Positions 1-8,766 are shown, counted from the first letter of the stretch. The stretch: 64,000 bases of DNA from Streptomyces europaeiscabiei (GCF_036346855.1 NZ_CP107841.1:2484001-2548000); one strand, 5' to 3'. Notes: generated by a model from the letters alone, not told the origin. Program-made: numbers and translations.

Positions 1-773
1 ACGATCCGGCGTACGGCGGTCCCGCCCGGTTCGATCGGGAGGCGCTCGGTGTGGGCGAGGGAGGAGCCGACGCCCGGGTACTCGTCGGCGCGGACGAACC
101 ACGGATCGCGGCGGGTGGTGTCGGTGGCCCCCGCGAAGACGAGCGTCCAGTTGCCGCCGGCCAGGGCGAGCCAGTCGGCGCGGGCCCCGTGGACCTCGGA
201 CTCGCCCTCCGCGTCGGCGGTGAAGACGCGGGGTGGGGCGGCCTCCTTGCGGGCCCGCCAGAAGAAACCGCCGTACGCGGCGCCGGGGCGGCCGTTGGTG
301 GCGGGGCTGCCGATCGACACCGGGGCGTCGGTGATGTTGGTGAGGGAGAAGGTGAAGTCCAGCGCCCAGGCGGCGTCGGTGAGTTCCGTGGCCGCGACCG
401 TACGGCGCTCGCGCAGCAGCTCCCTGCCGGACGCCACCCAGCGCAGTTCCTCGACGAAACCGTCGGGGTCGCGCAGCTGGAAGGCGGTGTGGCGCTGGGA
501 GCCGTGGTTGTCGAGCTCGGTCGGGCCCAGGTCGCGGACGTAGGTCCGCCCGCCCCAGAAGTTGTGCCCCTCGACGTCGGGAACGGCGACACCGACGCCG
601 AGGTGGTGGAGGTGGTCGGCGGGGCTCAGTTCGGTGACCGCCGTACCGGACAGGGTGGTGACGGGATGCAGATAGGGGCGGGGGGAGTGCCGCTCCGGCA
701 GTTCGGGCCGGGTGAGGTAGCGGCCCACCGGACGGCCCGCCACCCGCAGGACCAGGGACTCGTCGGTCGTCAT
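1..773 (-). CDS. DUF6807 (PmoA-like) family protein, 3' end outside window
   Basis: The reading frame opens at an ATG (773-771) and runs leftward off the window edge with about 257 codons visible and no stop. The N-terminal half has the HxHHxG-like run ADHLHHLGVGV followed by NFWGGRTYV, and later GRPGAAYGGFFWRA, patterns of DUF6807 proteins, often annotated PmoA family after a neighbouring-gene name and not shown to be methane enzymes. The start overlaps the stop of the upstream oxidoreductase by one base (TGATG), so the two are translationally coupled. Genes of this family usually travel with Gfo/Idh oxidoreductases in sugar-utilisation loci. The biochemical role is unknown. Confidence 0.8.
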   Translation of the reverse strand, partial: MTTDESLVLRVAGRPVGRYLTRPELPERHSPRPYLHPVTTLSGTAVTELSPADHLHHLGVGVAVPDVEGHNFWGGRTYVRDLGPTELDNHGSQRHTAFQLRDPDGFVEELRWVASGRELLRERRTVAATELTDAAWALDFTFSLTNITDAPVSIGSPATNGRPGAAYGGFFWRARKEAAPPRVFTADAEGESEVHGARADWLALAGGNWTLVFAGATDTTRRDPWFVRADEYPGVGSSLAHTERLPIEPGGTAVRRI

Positions 774-1972
774 CAAGTGCTCACCTCTTTCGCCGGTGCT
801 GCGGGAAGCGCCCAGGAGGCGCCCAGTTCGGAGTAGAGGGCGAGGTTGTCGGCGGCGGCCACGACCAGGCCGTCGATGCCGTCGACGACCCGGCGGTCCT
901 CGTCGGGCAGCCGGTGCCAGGCCTCGGCCGGGAGCGCGATCGGGTCCGGGGCGACCCGGATCGCCTCGACGACCTTCATGAACGCGCCGGCCACCTCCGG
1001 CGGGACCAGCAGATCGGCGCCGTCGACGAGGTGGTCGACGAGGTTCTCCAGCAGGTCCGTGCGGTGGTACTCGATCTCCTCCGGGCCGTGTCCGGCCCGC
1101 TGGACGAGTACGCGGTCCTGCTTGTACCAGAAGGTGATCCGGCCGCTGGTGCCGTGCACGACGTTGTACGGCTCGCCCGGGTCCTCGGCGCACAGCGTGG
1201 CGGCGACGGTGATCCGGCCGCCGTCGGCGGTGGTGACCCGTACGCACGAGGTGTCGTCGGACTCGATGTCGTTGGCGCGCAGCAGCTCGGTCTCGATGGC
1301 GGTGACGTCCTCGGCACGGCCCGCGCCGGCGAGCGCGAGGCCGGTGGCGACGGCGTGCGCGAGGGGGTTGGTCAGCGCCCCGTCGATCACGTCCACGCCG
1401 TTCAGGCGTCGTTTGCCGGCCCAGGGCGCCCGCCGGTAGTACGCCTCGGCGCGGGCCCAGGCCCCGGCACCGCCGATGCCGACGACCTCACCGATCAGGC
1501 CCTGGGCGACCATCTTCCGGATCGCGGGCACGGCGTGCGAGCCCAGCGACTGGAAGCCGATCTGGCAGACCACGCCGGCTTCCGCGACCCCGTCCGCCAT
1601 CCGGCGGAACTCGGCGTAGGACGGGGCCGGCGGCTTCTCCAGCAGCACGTGCACGCCCCGCCGGGCCGCGGCCAGCGCCAGGTCGGTGTGGGTCGGGATC
1701 GGGGTGCAGATCACGGCGATCGCCGCGCCCGTCGAGTCGAGGAGAGCCCCGAAGTCGGCGGACTGTTCGGGCGTGCCGAGGCCGTCCGGGATCTCGTCCG
1801 CGCCCAGCGGGGTCAGCTCGCAGATGCCGGCGAGCCGGACGATGCCCTTGTCCTGCAGCCGCCGGATGTTCTCCAGGTGCCAGCGGCCGTGGCCCCGGGC
1901 ACCCGCGAGGACGAGCGGAAGCGGGGTGTCGTACGTGGCGGTGTCCGGGTTCTTCTGGTTCATCGGGTTCAT
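773..1972 (-). CDS. Gfo/Idh/MocA family NAD(P)-dependent oxidoreductase
   Basis: A 399-residue cytoplasmic protein with an N-terminal Rossmann fold (LAGARGHGRWHLENI near residue 21) and the family EKP motif (LLEKPPAPSY near 115), where the lysine normally contacts substrate. The family oxidises or epimerises sugars, inositols and sugar acids; the substrate here is not readable. A strong GGAGGA ribosome site lies 4 bases before the first ATG, and that ATG overlaps the pectate lyase stop as ATGA, which supports the start. It is the sixth gene of a leftward sugar-acid operon and is coupled to the DUF6807 gene, so a sugar released from pectin is a reasonable inferred substrate. Confidence 0.88.
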   Translation of the reverse strand: MNPMNQKNPDTATYDTPLPLVLAGARGHGRWHLENIRRLQDKGIVRLAGICELTPLGADEIPDGLGTPEQSADFGALLDSTGAAIAVICTPIPTHTDLALAAARRGVHVLLEKPPAPSYAEFRRMADGVAEAGVVCQIGFQSLGSHAVPAIRKMVAQGLIGEVVGIGGAGAWARAEAYYRRAPWAGKRRLNGVDVIDGALTNPLAHAVATGLALAGAGRAEDVTAIETELLRANDIESDDTSCVRVTTADGGRITVAATLCAEDPGEPYNVVHGTSGRITFWYKQDRVLVQRAGHGPEEIEYHRTDLLENLVDHLVDGADLLVPPEVAGAFMKVVEAIRVAPDPIALPAEAWHRLPDEDRRVVDGIDGLVVAAADNLALYSELGASWALPAAPAKEVST

Positions 1973-3276
1973 CGGATCCTCCCTGCGCCCGCGCCGCGTG
2001 CCACCTCTCGGGCGGCCTTCCCGGCGCTGTCGATCTTTTGGTGCAGGGTAGGCGTCCAGCCCACGTCGGCCGTGAGGTCACGCTCGCTGCCGGAGTTGTA
2101 GGCGTTGTGGATGGCCAGGAGATCCACCGGATAGCCGTTGAAGAGGGTGCCCGTCTGGTGCAGAGCGGTGCCGTTCCAGCTCTTCACCAGGTCGGCGGCC
2201 TCGACATGGCCGGGCGTGGTGAAGGCGTTGTTCTCGGCGTACACGGCGGACTCGGTGGAGACGCCCAGGGAGTAGCGGTAGTCGTGGGCGTCGGCCGGGA
2301 CGACGTACCGGTTGTTGTAGAGGTGCACCTGTCCGAAGCGGACGCGCGGCGCGCGCTGTACGACGTTCTCGAACTGGTTGTGGTGCAGCGTCACCCGGAG
2401 CTTGCCCCGGTCGCCCGTCGCCGTGTCGCCGTTGCCGATCAGGATCCCCTTGTCGTGGTCGACGAAGCGGCTCCACGAGACGGTGACCAGGTCGGAGGCG
2501 TTGGTGATGTCGAGCAGGCCGTCGTGACGGAGGTAGTTGCGGCCGTAGTACGTCGGCTCGTCCGCATCCGGGTGGCCCTTGTCGGAGATCGTGACGTGGT
2601 CGATCCACACATGGCTGGAGCCGCGCACCCAGATGTTGTCGTAGGCCGTCTTCCAGTCGCCGAGGCCGCCGGTGTTGGGCTGCCAGACGGGGAAGCAGTC
2701 GTAGGCGTCGCGGAGTTCGAGGTTGCGGACGATGACGTTGTCCACGCCCGTGAGCTGGAGACTGGCGCCCTTCAGGACCGCCGACGAACCCAGGCCGATG
2801 ATCGTGGTGTTGGGGCCGACGGCCAGTTGGATCCGCTCGGCCTGCTTCGCCGCCGACGCCTGGCGGGCCTCCTCCTGGGGGCCGCTGGGCCTGGCGGAGC
2901 CCCAGGTACGCGGGTCGTACGCGGCCAGGTACTCCTTCACGTCGTAGCCGTCGGTCGCGTAGTCGGCGCAGTCGAGCCGGTCCCCGTCGTCGGCGGTGTT
3001 GGCGTCGACGGTCCCCGCGATCCGGATGATCTTCGGAGTGGCGCTGCCGCCGTCCAGCGCGCGGACCAACTCGCTCCGGTTGCGTACGGTGAAGACATGG
3101 GCGTCGTCTGCGGTGGAACCCCCCGTGGTACCACCGTCGGCGGCCGCCCAGCCGTCGTCCGCCGCGAGCGTGTCCCGGCCGATGTCCTGGGCCTCGGCCC
3201 CGGCCGGGGTGGTGAGCGTGGCGCCCAACACCCCCGCGAGAGCGACGAGTTGAACGGCTCTCCTGCGTACGGTCAT
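1969..3276 (-). CDS. secreted pectate lyase, polysaccharide lyase family 1
   Basis: A 435-residue protein with a Sec signal peptide (MTVRRR, a hydrophobic stretch, then AGAEA near 25-29). The parallel beta-helix carries the PL1 signatures VWIDH (about 219-223) and RAPRVRFG (about 304-311), whose arginine is the usual catalytic base, plus several His/Asp in between that fit the calcium site. PL1 enzymes cleave alpha-1,4-galacturonan by beta-elimination and need Ca2+. The ATG overlaps the stop of the upstream permease gene (ATGA) and its own stop overlaps the next start. Location inside an ABC-importer operon says that extracellular pectin cleavage and uptake of products are co-expressed. Confidence 0.93.
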   Translation of the reverse strand: MTVRRRAVQLVALAGVLGATLTTPAGAEAQDIGRDTLAADDGWAAADGGTTGGSTADDAHVFTVRNRSELVRALDGGSATPKIIRIAGTVDANTADDGDRLDCADYATDGYDVKEYLAAYDPRTWGSARPSGPQEEARQASAAKQAERIQLAVGPNTTIIGLGSSAVLKGASLQLTGVDNVIVRNLELRDAYDCFPVWQPNTGGLGDWKTAYDNIWVRGSSHVWIDHVTISDKGHPDADEPTYYGRNYLRHDGLLDITNASDLVTVSWSRFVDHDKGILIGNGDTATGDRGKLRVTLHHNQFENVVQRAPRVRFGQVHLYNNRYVVPADAHDYRYSLGVSTESAVYAENNAFTTPGHVEAADLVKSWNGTALHQTGTLFNGYPVDLLAIHNAYNSGSERDLTADVGWTPTLHQKIDSAGKAAREVARGAGAGRIR

Positions 3277-4175
3277 CCCTTCACCGCCCCGGCGCTGAAG
3301 CCCGTGATCAGCCACTTCTGGATGAAGGCGAAGACGATGACCACCGGTACGGCGGCGATGATGCCGCCGGCCGCCAGTGCGCCAAGATCGACGCTGTCCG
3401 CGCTGAGCAGGGTGTTGAGGCCGACCGGGATGGTCTGCTTGTCCTGGTTGCTGAGGAACATCAGGGCGAACAGGAAGTGGTTCCAGGAGTGCACGAAGGC
3501 GAAGGAGCCGACGGCGATCAGACCGGGCCGCAGCAGCGGCAGCACGATCACCCGGAACGCGGTGAACCGGTTGCAGCCGTCCACCCAGGCCGCTTCCTCC
3601 AGCGTGTACGGCACGTTCTTGATGAAGTTGCTGATCAGGATGATCGACAGCGGCAGCTGGAAGACCGTCTCGGCGAGGATGACACTGCCGAGCGAGTTGA
3701 TCATCTGCAGTTCGGCGAAGATCTGGAACAGCGGGACGAGGAGCAGCGCGCCCGGCACGAACTGGGAGCACAGCAGCGCCAGCATGAACCCGCGCTTGAT
3801 CTTGAAGTCGAAGCGGGCGAGGGCGTAACCGCCGGCCAGGGCGACGAGCGTGGTCATCAGCAGGGTGACGACACCGACGAGCACGCTGTTCTGGAAGTAG
3901 ACCCCGAAGCTGCGCTCGTTCCACACCTTCTCGAAGTGCTCGAACGTGATCGGCCACGGCACCAGCGAGGTCGAGCCGGGCTTGCGCAGCGCGAAGAGCA
4001 GGATCCAGTAGAAGGGGACGAGGGTGAAGACCAGGTAGATCCCCAGCGGCAGGTAGATCTGCCAGCGCGGGACCTCGTCCCAGGCGCGGCGCACCTTGCC
4101 CGGCCGCTGCGGGGGCTCCTCGGCAACGGGCGCGGGCCGCGGCGGAGCGACCTTCTCGGCGTCCTTGGTGATCAC
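3273..4175 (-). CDS. carbohydrate ABC transporter permease, MalG type
   Basis: A 300-residue inner-membrane protein with about six hydrophobic helices after a Pro/Arg-rich cytoplasmic N-terminus of about 40 residues. The EAA loop reads EEAAWVDGCNRFTAFRVIVLP near residues 188-208, the contact site for the ATPase. It belongs to the CUT1 sugar importers and pairs with the permease encoded just upstream. Its start overlaps that gene's stop and its stop overlaps the pectate lyase start, both by four bases. No ATPase gene is nearby, as expected where streptomycetes use the shared MsiK ATPase (family knowledge, not shown here). Confidence 0.93.
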   Translation of the reverse strand: MITKDAEKVAPPRPAPVAEEPPQRPGKVRRAWDEVPRWQIYLPLGIYLVFTLVPFYWILLFALRKPGSTSLVPWPITFEHFEKVWNERSFGVYFQNSVLVGVVTLLMTTLVALAGGYALARFDFKIKRGFMLALLCSQFVPGALLLVPLFQIFAELQMINSLGSVILAETVFQLPLSIILISNFIKNVPYTLEEAAWVDGCNRFTAFRVIVLPLLRPGLIAVGSFAFVHSWNHFLFALMFLSNQDKQTIPVGLNTLLSADSVDLGALAAGGIIAAVPVVIVFAFIQKWLITGFSAGAVKG

Positions 4176-5107
4176 TTGGACTCGCCTCCGAACTTGCTGA
4201 GCCGCAGATAGACCATCGAGCAGAAGAGGAGGATCACGAACGCGACCGTGGTCAGGGCGGACGCGTAGCCGAAGTTGTGGGCGTCGACCGAGGTGTTGGC
4301 GATGTAGAGCGGGAGCGTCGTGGTCTCACCCGCCGGCCCACCGCCGGTCAGCGTGTAGAGGAGGTCGACGTTGTTGAACTCCCACACCGCGCGCAGCAGC
4401 GTGGAGAGGATGATCGCGTCCTTCAGGTGCGGCAGCGTGATGTGCAGGAACTGCCGGACACGGCTGGCGCCGTCGACCTCGGCGGCCTCGTACAGGTCCT
4501 TCGAGACGGACTGGAGGTCGGCGAGGATGAGGATCGCGAAGAAGGGGACACCGCGCCACAGGTCGGCGACGATCGCCGCCGAGAAGACGGTGGAGGTGTC
4601 GGAGAGCCAGCTGGTGCCGTACTCACCGATGCCCATGTCCGCGAGGTAACGGGTGATGCCCGTCTGGGAGTTGTAGAGGAGCACCCAGATCGCCGAGGTC
4701 AGTACGCCGGAGACGGCCCAGGGCGAGAAGACCAGCGCGCGGCCGACCGCCCGCCCGACGAACGTCTGGTTCACGATCAGCGCGAGCGCCAGACCGAACA
4801 GCAGCTGCAGCGAGACCTCGACGAGCACCCACTTGGCGCTGAAGACGAGAGTGTCCCAGAACAGGGGGTCCTCGGTGAAGGCGTGGACGAAGTTGTCGAA
4901 GCCGGCAAAGCCGTTCCGCCAGGGCTTGGTGGGGTTGTAGTGCTGCAGGCTGTAGTAGAAGACGCTGATGACCGGGTAGGCGATGAAGCCCAGCATGAGC
5001 AGGCCGGCCGGGGCGATCAGCAGGTAGGGCAGCCTGCGCGGTGTCGCGGAGGCACGGCGCCGCCGGGGTGGCGCGGGCGGTTTCGCCACGGCTGCGGCTT
5101 GGGCCAT
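4172..5107 (-). CDS. sugar ABC transporter permease, MalF type
   Basis: A 311-residue permease with an arginine-rich N-terminal tail (RRRRASATPRRL) and six predicted transmembrane helices. The EAA motif EAAEVDGASRVRQFLHITLP sits near residues 207-226. It forms the heteromeric membrane channel with the MalG-type protein. It is the first gene after a 182-base gap that carries a LacI-type palindrome, so transcription of the permease-lyase part of the operon can be controlled separately from the catabolic genes upstream. No solute-binding protein is encoded between here and the dehydratase; it must be beyond the left edge or elsewhere. Confidence 0.92.
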   Translation of the reverse strand: MAQAAAVAKPPAPPRRRRASATPRRLPYLLIAPAGLLMLGFIAYPVISVFYYSLQHYNPTKPWRNGFAGFDNFVHAFTEDPLFWDTLVFSAKWVLVEVSLQLLFGLALALIVNQTFVGRAVGRALVFSPWAVSGVLTSAIWVLLYNSQTGITRYLADMGIGEYGTSWLSDTSTVFSAAIVADLWRGVPFFAILILADLQSVSKDLYEAAEVDGASRVRQFLHITLPHLKDAIILSTLLRAVWEFNNVDLLYTLTGGGPAGETTTLPLYIANTSVDAHNFGYASALTTVAFVILLFCSMVYLRLSKFGGESK

Positions 5108-5150
5108 GACTGGGGCTCCGTTTCTGGTACGTCGTCGTACGTCGTCGTGC

Positions 5151-5164
5151 AGGAAGCGCTTTCT
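5151..5164. promoter_or_regulatory. LacI-family-type operator upstream of sugar permeases
   Basis: AGGAAGCGCTTTCT is a 14-base inverted repeat with one mismatched pair around the core AAGCGCTT. Centre CG flanked by AAGC/GCTT is the usual look of LacI/GalR-family operators. It lies 44 bases upstream of the MalF-type start, next to a short direct repeat of ACGTCGT (5129-5150). No LacI-family gene is in the window. Confidence 0.5.
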
Positions 5165-5243
5165 CGCTGTGCGTGGGTGTGCTGGTTCGCGCGATACGGG
5201 GTGCCTCTTGCGGTCGTGTGGCGCGTGCGGGTGCGTTCTGGCT

Positions 5244-5265
5244 GGTCGCGCGGTTCCCCGCGCCC
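5244..5265. repeat. copy of a dispersed intergenic repeat
   Basis: This stretch differs by one base (CGG for CAG) from the repeat family also found at 22663-22684 and 59085-59106/59165-59186. It lies in the gap between the dehydratase stop and the permease start. Function unknown. Confidence 0.55.
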
Positions 5266-5289
5266 GTCGAGGGCCCGGGATCGGGGTGT

Positions 5290-7029
5290 TCAGCCCGCGT
5301 ACGGGTCCGGGACCTTGCCCGGTCTGGCCAGGAACTCGAAGTCGCAGCCGGTGTCCGCCTGGGTGATCTGGTCGTTGTAGAGCACGCCGTAGCCGCGTTC
5401 GTAGCGGGTGGGCGGTGGGGTCCAGTCCGCCCGCCGGCGATCCAACTCCTCTTCGTCCACGTTGAGTTGGAGGCTACGGGCCTCGACGTCGAGGGTGATC
5501 GAGTCGCCGGTGCGCACGAGGGCGAGGGGTCCGCCGACGTACGACTCCGGTGCGATGTGCAGGGCGCAGGCGCCGTAACTCGTCCCGCTCATCCGGGCGT
5601 CGGAGATCCGCACCATGTCCCGTACGCCCTGCTTCAGCAGATGGTCGGGGATGGGCAGCATCCCGTACTCGGGCATGCCCGGTCCGCCCTTGGGTCCGGA
5701 GTTGCGCAGCACCAGCACGCTGTCGGCGGTGATGCCCAACTCCGGGTCGTTGATGGTCCGTTGCATGGTCCGGTAGTCGTCGAAGACGACCGCAGGACCG
5801 GTGTGCTTGAGCAGGTGCGGCTCGGCGGAGATGTGCTTGATGACCGCGCCGTCCGGGCAGAGGTTGCCGCGCAGGACGGCGACCCCGCCCTCGGTGGCGA
5901 CCGGGTTGTCCCGGGTACGGATCACGTCGTCGTTGTGCACGAGCGCGCCGTCGAGCTGCTCACGCATCGTGTCGAACGCGACGGTCGGCCGGTCCAGGTG
6001 GAGCAGGTCGGTGATCCGGGACAGGAAGCCGGGGAGGCCGCCGGCGAAGTGGAAGTCCTCCATCAGATACCTCTGGCCGCCGGGGCGGACGTTGGCGAGC
6101 ACCGGGACGGTACGGGCGATGCGGTCGAAGTCGTCGAGGGTGAGCTTGACACCCGCGCGGCCGGCCATGGCGATGAGATGGATGACCGCGTTGGTCGAGC
6201 CGCCGAGTCCGAGGACGGTGGTGACGGCGTCCTCGAAGGCGTCGGCGGTGAGGATGTCGTTCAGCTTCCGGTCCTTGTGGACCAGTTCGACGATCCTGAG
6301 CCCGGCGGCGGCGGCCATGCGGTCGTGGCCCGAGTCGACGGCCGGGATGCTGGACGCGCCCGGGACCGTGACGCCGAGCGCCTCGGCGGCGGCGGTGAGC
6401 GTGGACGCCGTACCCATCGTCATGCAGTGGCCCGGCGAGCGCGCGAGACCGGACTCCAGCTCGGTCATCTCGCAGTCGCCGATGAGCCCGGCGCGCTTGT
6501 CGTCCCAGTACTTCCACATGTCGGTGCCGGAGCCGAGGACCTCGTTGCGCCAGTGCCCCGGCAGCATCGGCCCGGCGGGCACGAACACGGCCGGCAGGTC
6601 GACGGACGCGGCACCCATGAGCAGCGCGGGTGTCGACTTGTCGCAGCCGCCCATCAGCACGGCCCCGTCGACCGGGTACGAGCGGAGCAGCTCCTCGGTC
6701 TCCATCGCGAGCATGTTGCGGTAGAGCATCGGGGTCGGCTTCTGGAAGGTCTCGGAGAGGGTCGAGACCGGGAACTCCAGCGGGAAGCCACCCGCCTGCC
6801 ACACACCCCGCTTGACCGCCTGTGCGCGATCCCGGAGGTGCACATGACAGGGGTTGATGTCGGACCAGGTGTTGAGGATCGCGATGACCGGCTTGCCGAG
6901 GTGCTCCTCGGGAAGGTAGCCGAGCTGGCGGGTGCGGGCGCGGTGGCTGAAGGAGCGCAACCCCGACGAGACGCCGCTGCCGTACCACTGGTGGCTTCTG
7001 AGTTCTTCCGGCTTCTTCACATCGACCAC
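5290..7029 (-). CDS. IlvD/Edd-family sugar-acid dehydratase, probably L-arabinonate dehydratase
   Basis: A 579-residue protein matching the length of L-arabinonate dehydratases. Conserved cysteines for the Fe-S cluster are visible in NPCHVHL (about 60), GGCDKSTPALLMG (about 128) and SPGHCMTMGTAST (about 197). These enzymes remove water from an aldonate to give a 2-keto-3-deoxy acid. The head SSGLRSFSHRARTRQLGY and MLYRNMLAMETEELLRSYP resemble arabinonate rather than branched-chain DHADs; xylonate, fuconate or galactonate remain possible. The GTG at 7029 overlaps the upstream gene by 13 bases; a second GTG at 7020 would give a clean GTGA overlap and may be the true start. Confidence 0.85.
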   Translation of the reverse strand: MVDVKKPEELRSHQWYGSGVSSGLRSFSHRARTRQLGYLPEEHLGKPVIAILNTWSDINPCHVHLRDRAQAVKRGVWQAGGFPLEFPVSTLSETFQKPTPMLYRNMLAMETEELLRSYPVDGAVLMGGCDKSTPALLMGAASVDLPAVFVPAGPMLPGHWRNEVLGSGTDMWKYWDDKRAGLIGDCEMTELESGLARSPGHCMTMGTASTLTAAAEALGVTVPGASSIPAVDSGHDRMAAAAGLRIVELVHKDRKLNDILTADAFEDAVTTVLGLGGSTNAVIHLIAMAGRAGVKLTLDDFDRIARTVPVLANVRPGGQRYLMEDFHFAGGLPGFLSRITDLLHLDRPTVAFDTMREQLDGALVHNDDVIRTRDNPVATEGGVAVLRGNLCPDGAVIKHISAEPHLLKHTGPAVVFDDYRTMQRTINDPELGITADSVLVLRNSGPKGGPGMPEYGMLPIPDHLLKQGVRDMVRISDARMSGTSYGACALHIAPESYVGGPLALVRTGDSITLDVEARSLQLNVDEEELDRRRADWTPPPTRYERGYGVLYNDQITQADTGCDFEFLARPGKVPDPYAG

Positions 7030-7928
7030 CCGGCGGCTATGGCGGCGACCTCGGCGCGTTCGCCCTCGGGCAGGTGCCTGCTGGGGGCCCGGACGTCGCG
7101 GCGGCAGAGGCCGAGGGAGGCGAGGGCCTCCTTGACGACGGTGACGTTGTTGGCGGAGCCGTTGGCGGCGCGCAGCTCCTCGAAGCGGCGGATCTGCTCC
7201 CAGACCTTCATGGCGGCCGGGAAGTCACCCGATCGAAGCGCTTCGATCATGTTCAGCGAGACGGCCGGGGCGACGTTCACCAGCCCCGAGGTGAAGCCGG
7301 TGGCACCGGCCGAGAAGTAGGAGGGCGCGTACGGCTCGGCGAGACCGGCCACCCAGACGAAGCGCTCCAGGCCCGCGTCACGGGCGAAGGCGGCGAACCG
7401 CGCGGCGTCCGGCACGGCGTACTTGACCCCGATCACGTTCGGGCAGGTGTCGGCGAGTTCGGCGAGCCGGACACCGGTGAGCTGCGCGTTGCGGATGTAG
7501 GGCACGACGCCCAGCTCGGGCACGGCCTCCGCGATGGCCCGGTGGTAGTCGACCCAGCCGTCCTGCGACACGTAGGGGTGCACCGGCTGATGGACCATCA
7601 CCATCTGCGCCCCGATCTCGCGGGCGTGCTCGGCGGAGGCGATCGCGGTCGGCACGTCGTGCCCGACGCCGACCAGGATCACGGCCCGGTCGCCGACCTC
7701 GTCCATGGTCAGCTCGGTGACGAGACGCCGCTCTTCGGGGGTGAGGGCGTAGAACTCGCCGGTGTTGCCGTTCGGGGTGAGGGTGGTGATCCCTCCGTCG
7801 AGCAGCCGACGCAGCAGGGCCCGGTGGGCGCTCTGGTCGACGGTGCCGTCCTCGGCGAACGGAGTCACCGGGATGGCCACCACGTCGGCCAGAGCCGCCC
7901 GTTGGGTCTCGAACGTCACGCTGCTCAT
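7017..7928 (-). CDS. dihydrodipicolinate synthase/KDG-aldolase family protein (2-keto-3-deoxy-sugar-acid lyase or dehydratase)
   Basis: A 303-residue TIM-barrel of the DapA superfamily. Visible are the substrate carboxylate-binding loop NGNTGEFYALTPEE (about 46-59), the Tyr of VVPYIRN (about 143) and the Schiff-base Lys of GVKYAVPD (about 170). Encoded directly before an arabinonate-type dehydratase, it most likely takes that enzyme's 2-keto-3-deoxy product, either dehydrating it toward 2-oxoglutarate semialdehyde or cleaving it to pyruvate plus an aldehyde; sequence alone does not decide. It is not the biosynthetic DapA, which lies at 29.6 kb. A GAGGAAGG ribosome site stands 6 bases before the ATG. 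Confidence 0.85.
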   Translation of the reverse strand: MSSVTFETQRAALADVVAIPVTPFAEDGTVDQSAHRALLRRLLDGGITTLTPNGNTGEFYALTPEERRLVTELTMDEVGDRAVILVGVGHDVPTAIASAEHAREIGAQMVMVHQPVHPYVSQDGWVDYHRAIAEAVPELGVVPYIRNAQLTGVRLAELADTCPNVIGVKYAVPDAARFAAFARDAGLERFVWVAGLAEPYAPSYFSAGATGFTSGLVNVAPAVSLNMIEALRSGDFPAAMKVWEQIRRFEELRAANGSANNVTVVKEALASLGLCRRDVRAPSRHLPEGERAEVAAIAAGWSM

Positions 7929-8025
7929 TGATGACCTTCCTCTGCAAGGACTTCTTGGAGGACTGCGGAGGGCTGGCGGGTCCGCCGCGTCGGGCGGGCT
8001 CGCCGTGCCTCGTGGACTCGGGGGC

Positions 8026-8700
8026 TTACTGGGCCTGCTGAACTTGGTGGGCCTGCTGTTCCTCGCGGGCCCCGGGGAAGGCCCGTTCGACGAACGAGGC
8101 GATGTGTGCGTGCAGGGCGGCGGCCGCGCCGTCGGCGTCGCCGTCGAGGGCGAGCCGCAGGATCTCCCGGTGCTCGGCGGCCTCCCGCTCCCAGGACGGG
8201 TCGGCGGCCCAGGCGACGGCCGACACCAGGGCGGCCTGGTCGCGCACCTCGTCGAGCATCCGGCCGAGCAGCGGGTTCCCGCACGGCACGTACAGCGCGC
8301 GGTGGAACTCCCGGTTGGCCAGCGACCGTTCGGCGGTGTCCGAAGCCTCGTCGGCCCTGGCCAGCGCGTCACTCGCCGCGTTCCACGGGGCACCGCGCCG
8401 CACCGAGCGCCGCAGGGCCTCCGGCTCCAGGAGCAGTCGTACGTCGTAGACCTCGCGCGCCATGTCCGCGTCCACCATGCGCACCGTGACGCCCTTGTAC
8501 TGGTTCATCACGACGAGCCCGGTCCCGGCCAGCGTCTTGAGCGCCTCGCGCACAGGCGTCTTGGACACGCCGAACTGCGCGGCCAGCTCGGTCTCGACCA
8601 GGGCCTGACCGGGCGTCAACTGCCCGGTGAGGATGCGGTGCTTGATCCCCTCCAGCACGAACTGCGTGCGGGACGGGATCGGCATGGGCACAGAGGTCAT
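8026..8700 (-). CDS. GntR-family transcriptional regulator, FadR subfamily
   Basis: A 224-residue protein with an N-terminal winged helix (ETELAAQFGVSKTPVREALKTL, about 36-57) and an all-helical FCD ligand domain with metal-type histidines (FHRALY, AAEHREIL, LHAHI). The extreme C-terminus is Gln-rich (EEQQAHQVQQAQ). FadR-type proteins sense acids such as sugar acids and repress adjacent operons. It is the first gene of the leftward operon and is separated by 97 bases from the aldolase-family gene it probably controls; palindromes in front of its own start suggest autoregulation. Confidence 0.92.
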   Translation of the reverse strand: MTSVPMPIPSRTQFVLEGIKHRILTGQLTPGQALVETELAAQFGVSKTPVREALKTLAGTGLVVMNQYKGVTVRMVDADMAREVYDVRLLLEPEALRRSVRRGAPWNAASDALARADEASDTAERSLANREFHRALYVPCGNPLLGRMLDEVRDQAALVSAVAWAADPSWEREAAEHREILRLALDGDADGAAAALHAHIASFVERAFPGAREEQQAHQVQQAQ

Positions 8701-8714
8701 GCGCGCCTCTCGGT

Positions 8715-8766
8715 TCTCACGTATGGGATTCCATATGGGATCTCACGTATCGCGTCTCATATATGA
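8715..8766. promoter_or_regulatory. putative operator cluster for the GntR regulator
   Basis: Just upstream of the GntR start are GATTCCATATGGGATC (8727-8742, 16-base palindrome with one mismatched pair), TCATATATGA (8757-8766, perfect) and a direct repeat TCTCACGTAT at 8715 and 8741. These AT-richer palindromes in GC-rich DNA are where an autoregulating GntR dimer would bind. Confidence 0.55.

Noticed and set aside
7017..7928. Second biosynthetic dapA
   Set aside because: Operon context (arabinonate-type dehydratase, GntR) and the GNTGEFYAL loop fit catabolic keto-deoxy-acid enzymes; the true dapA is at 29594.
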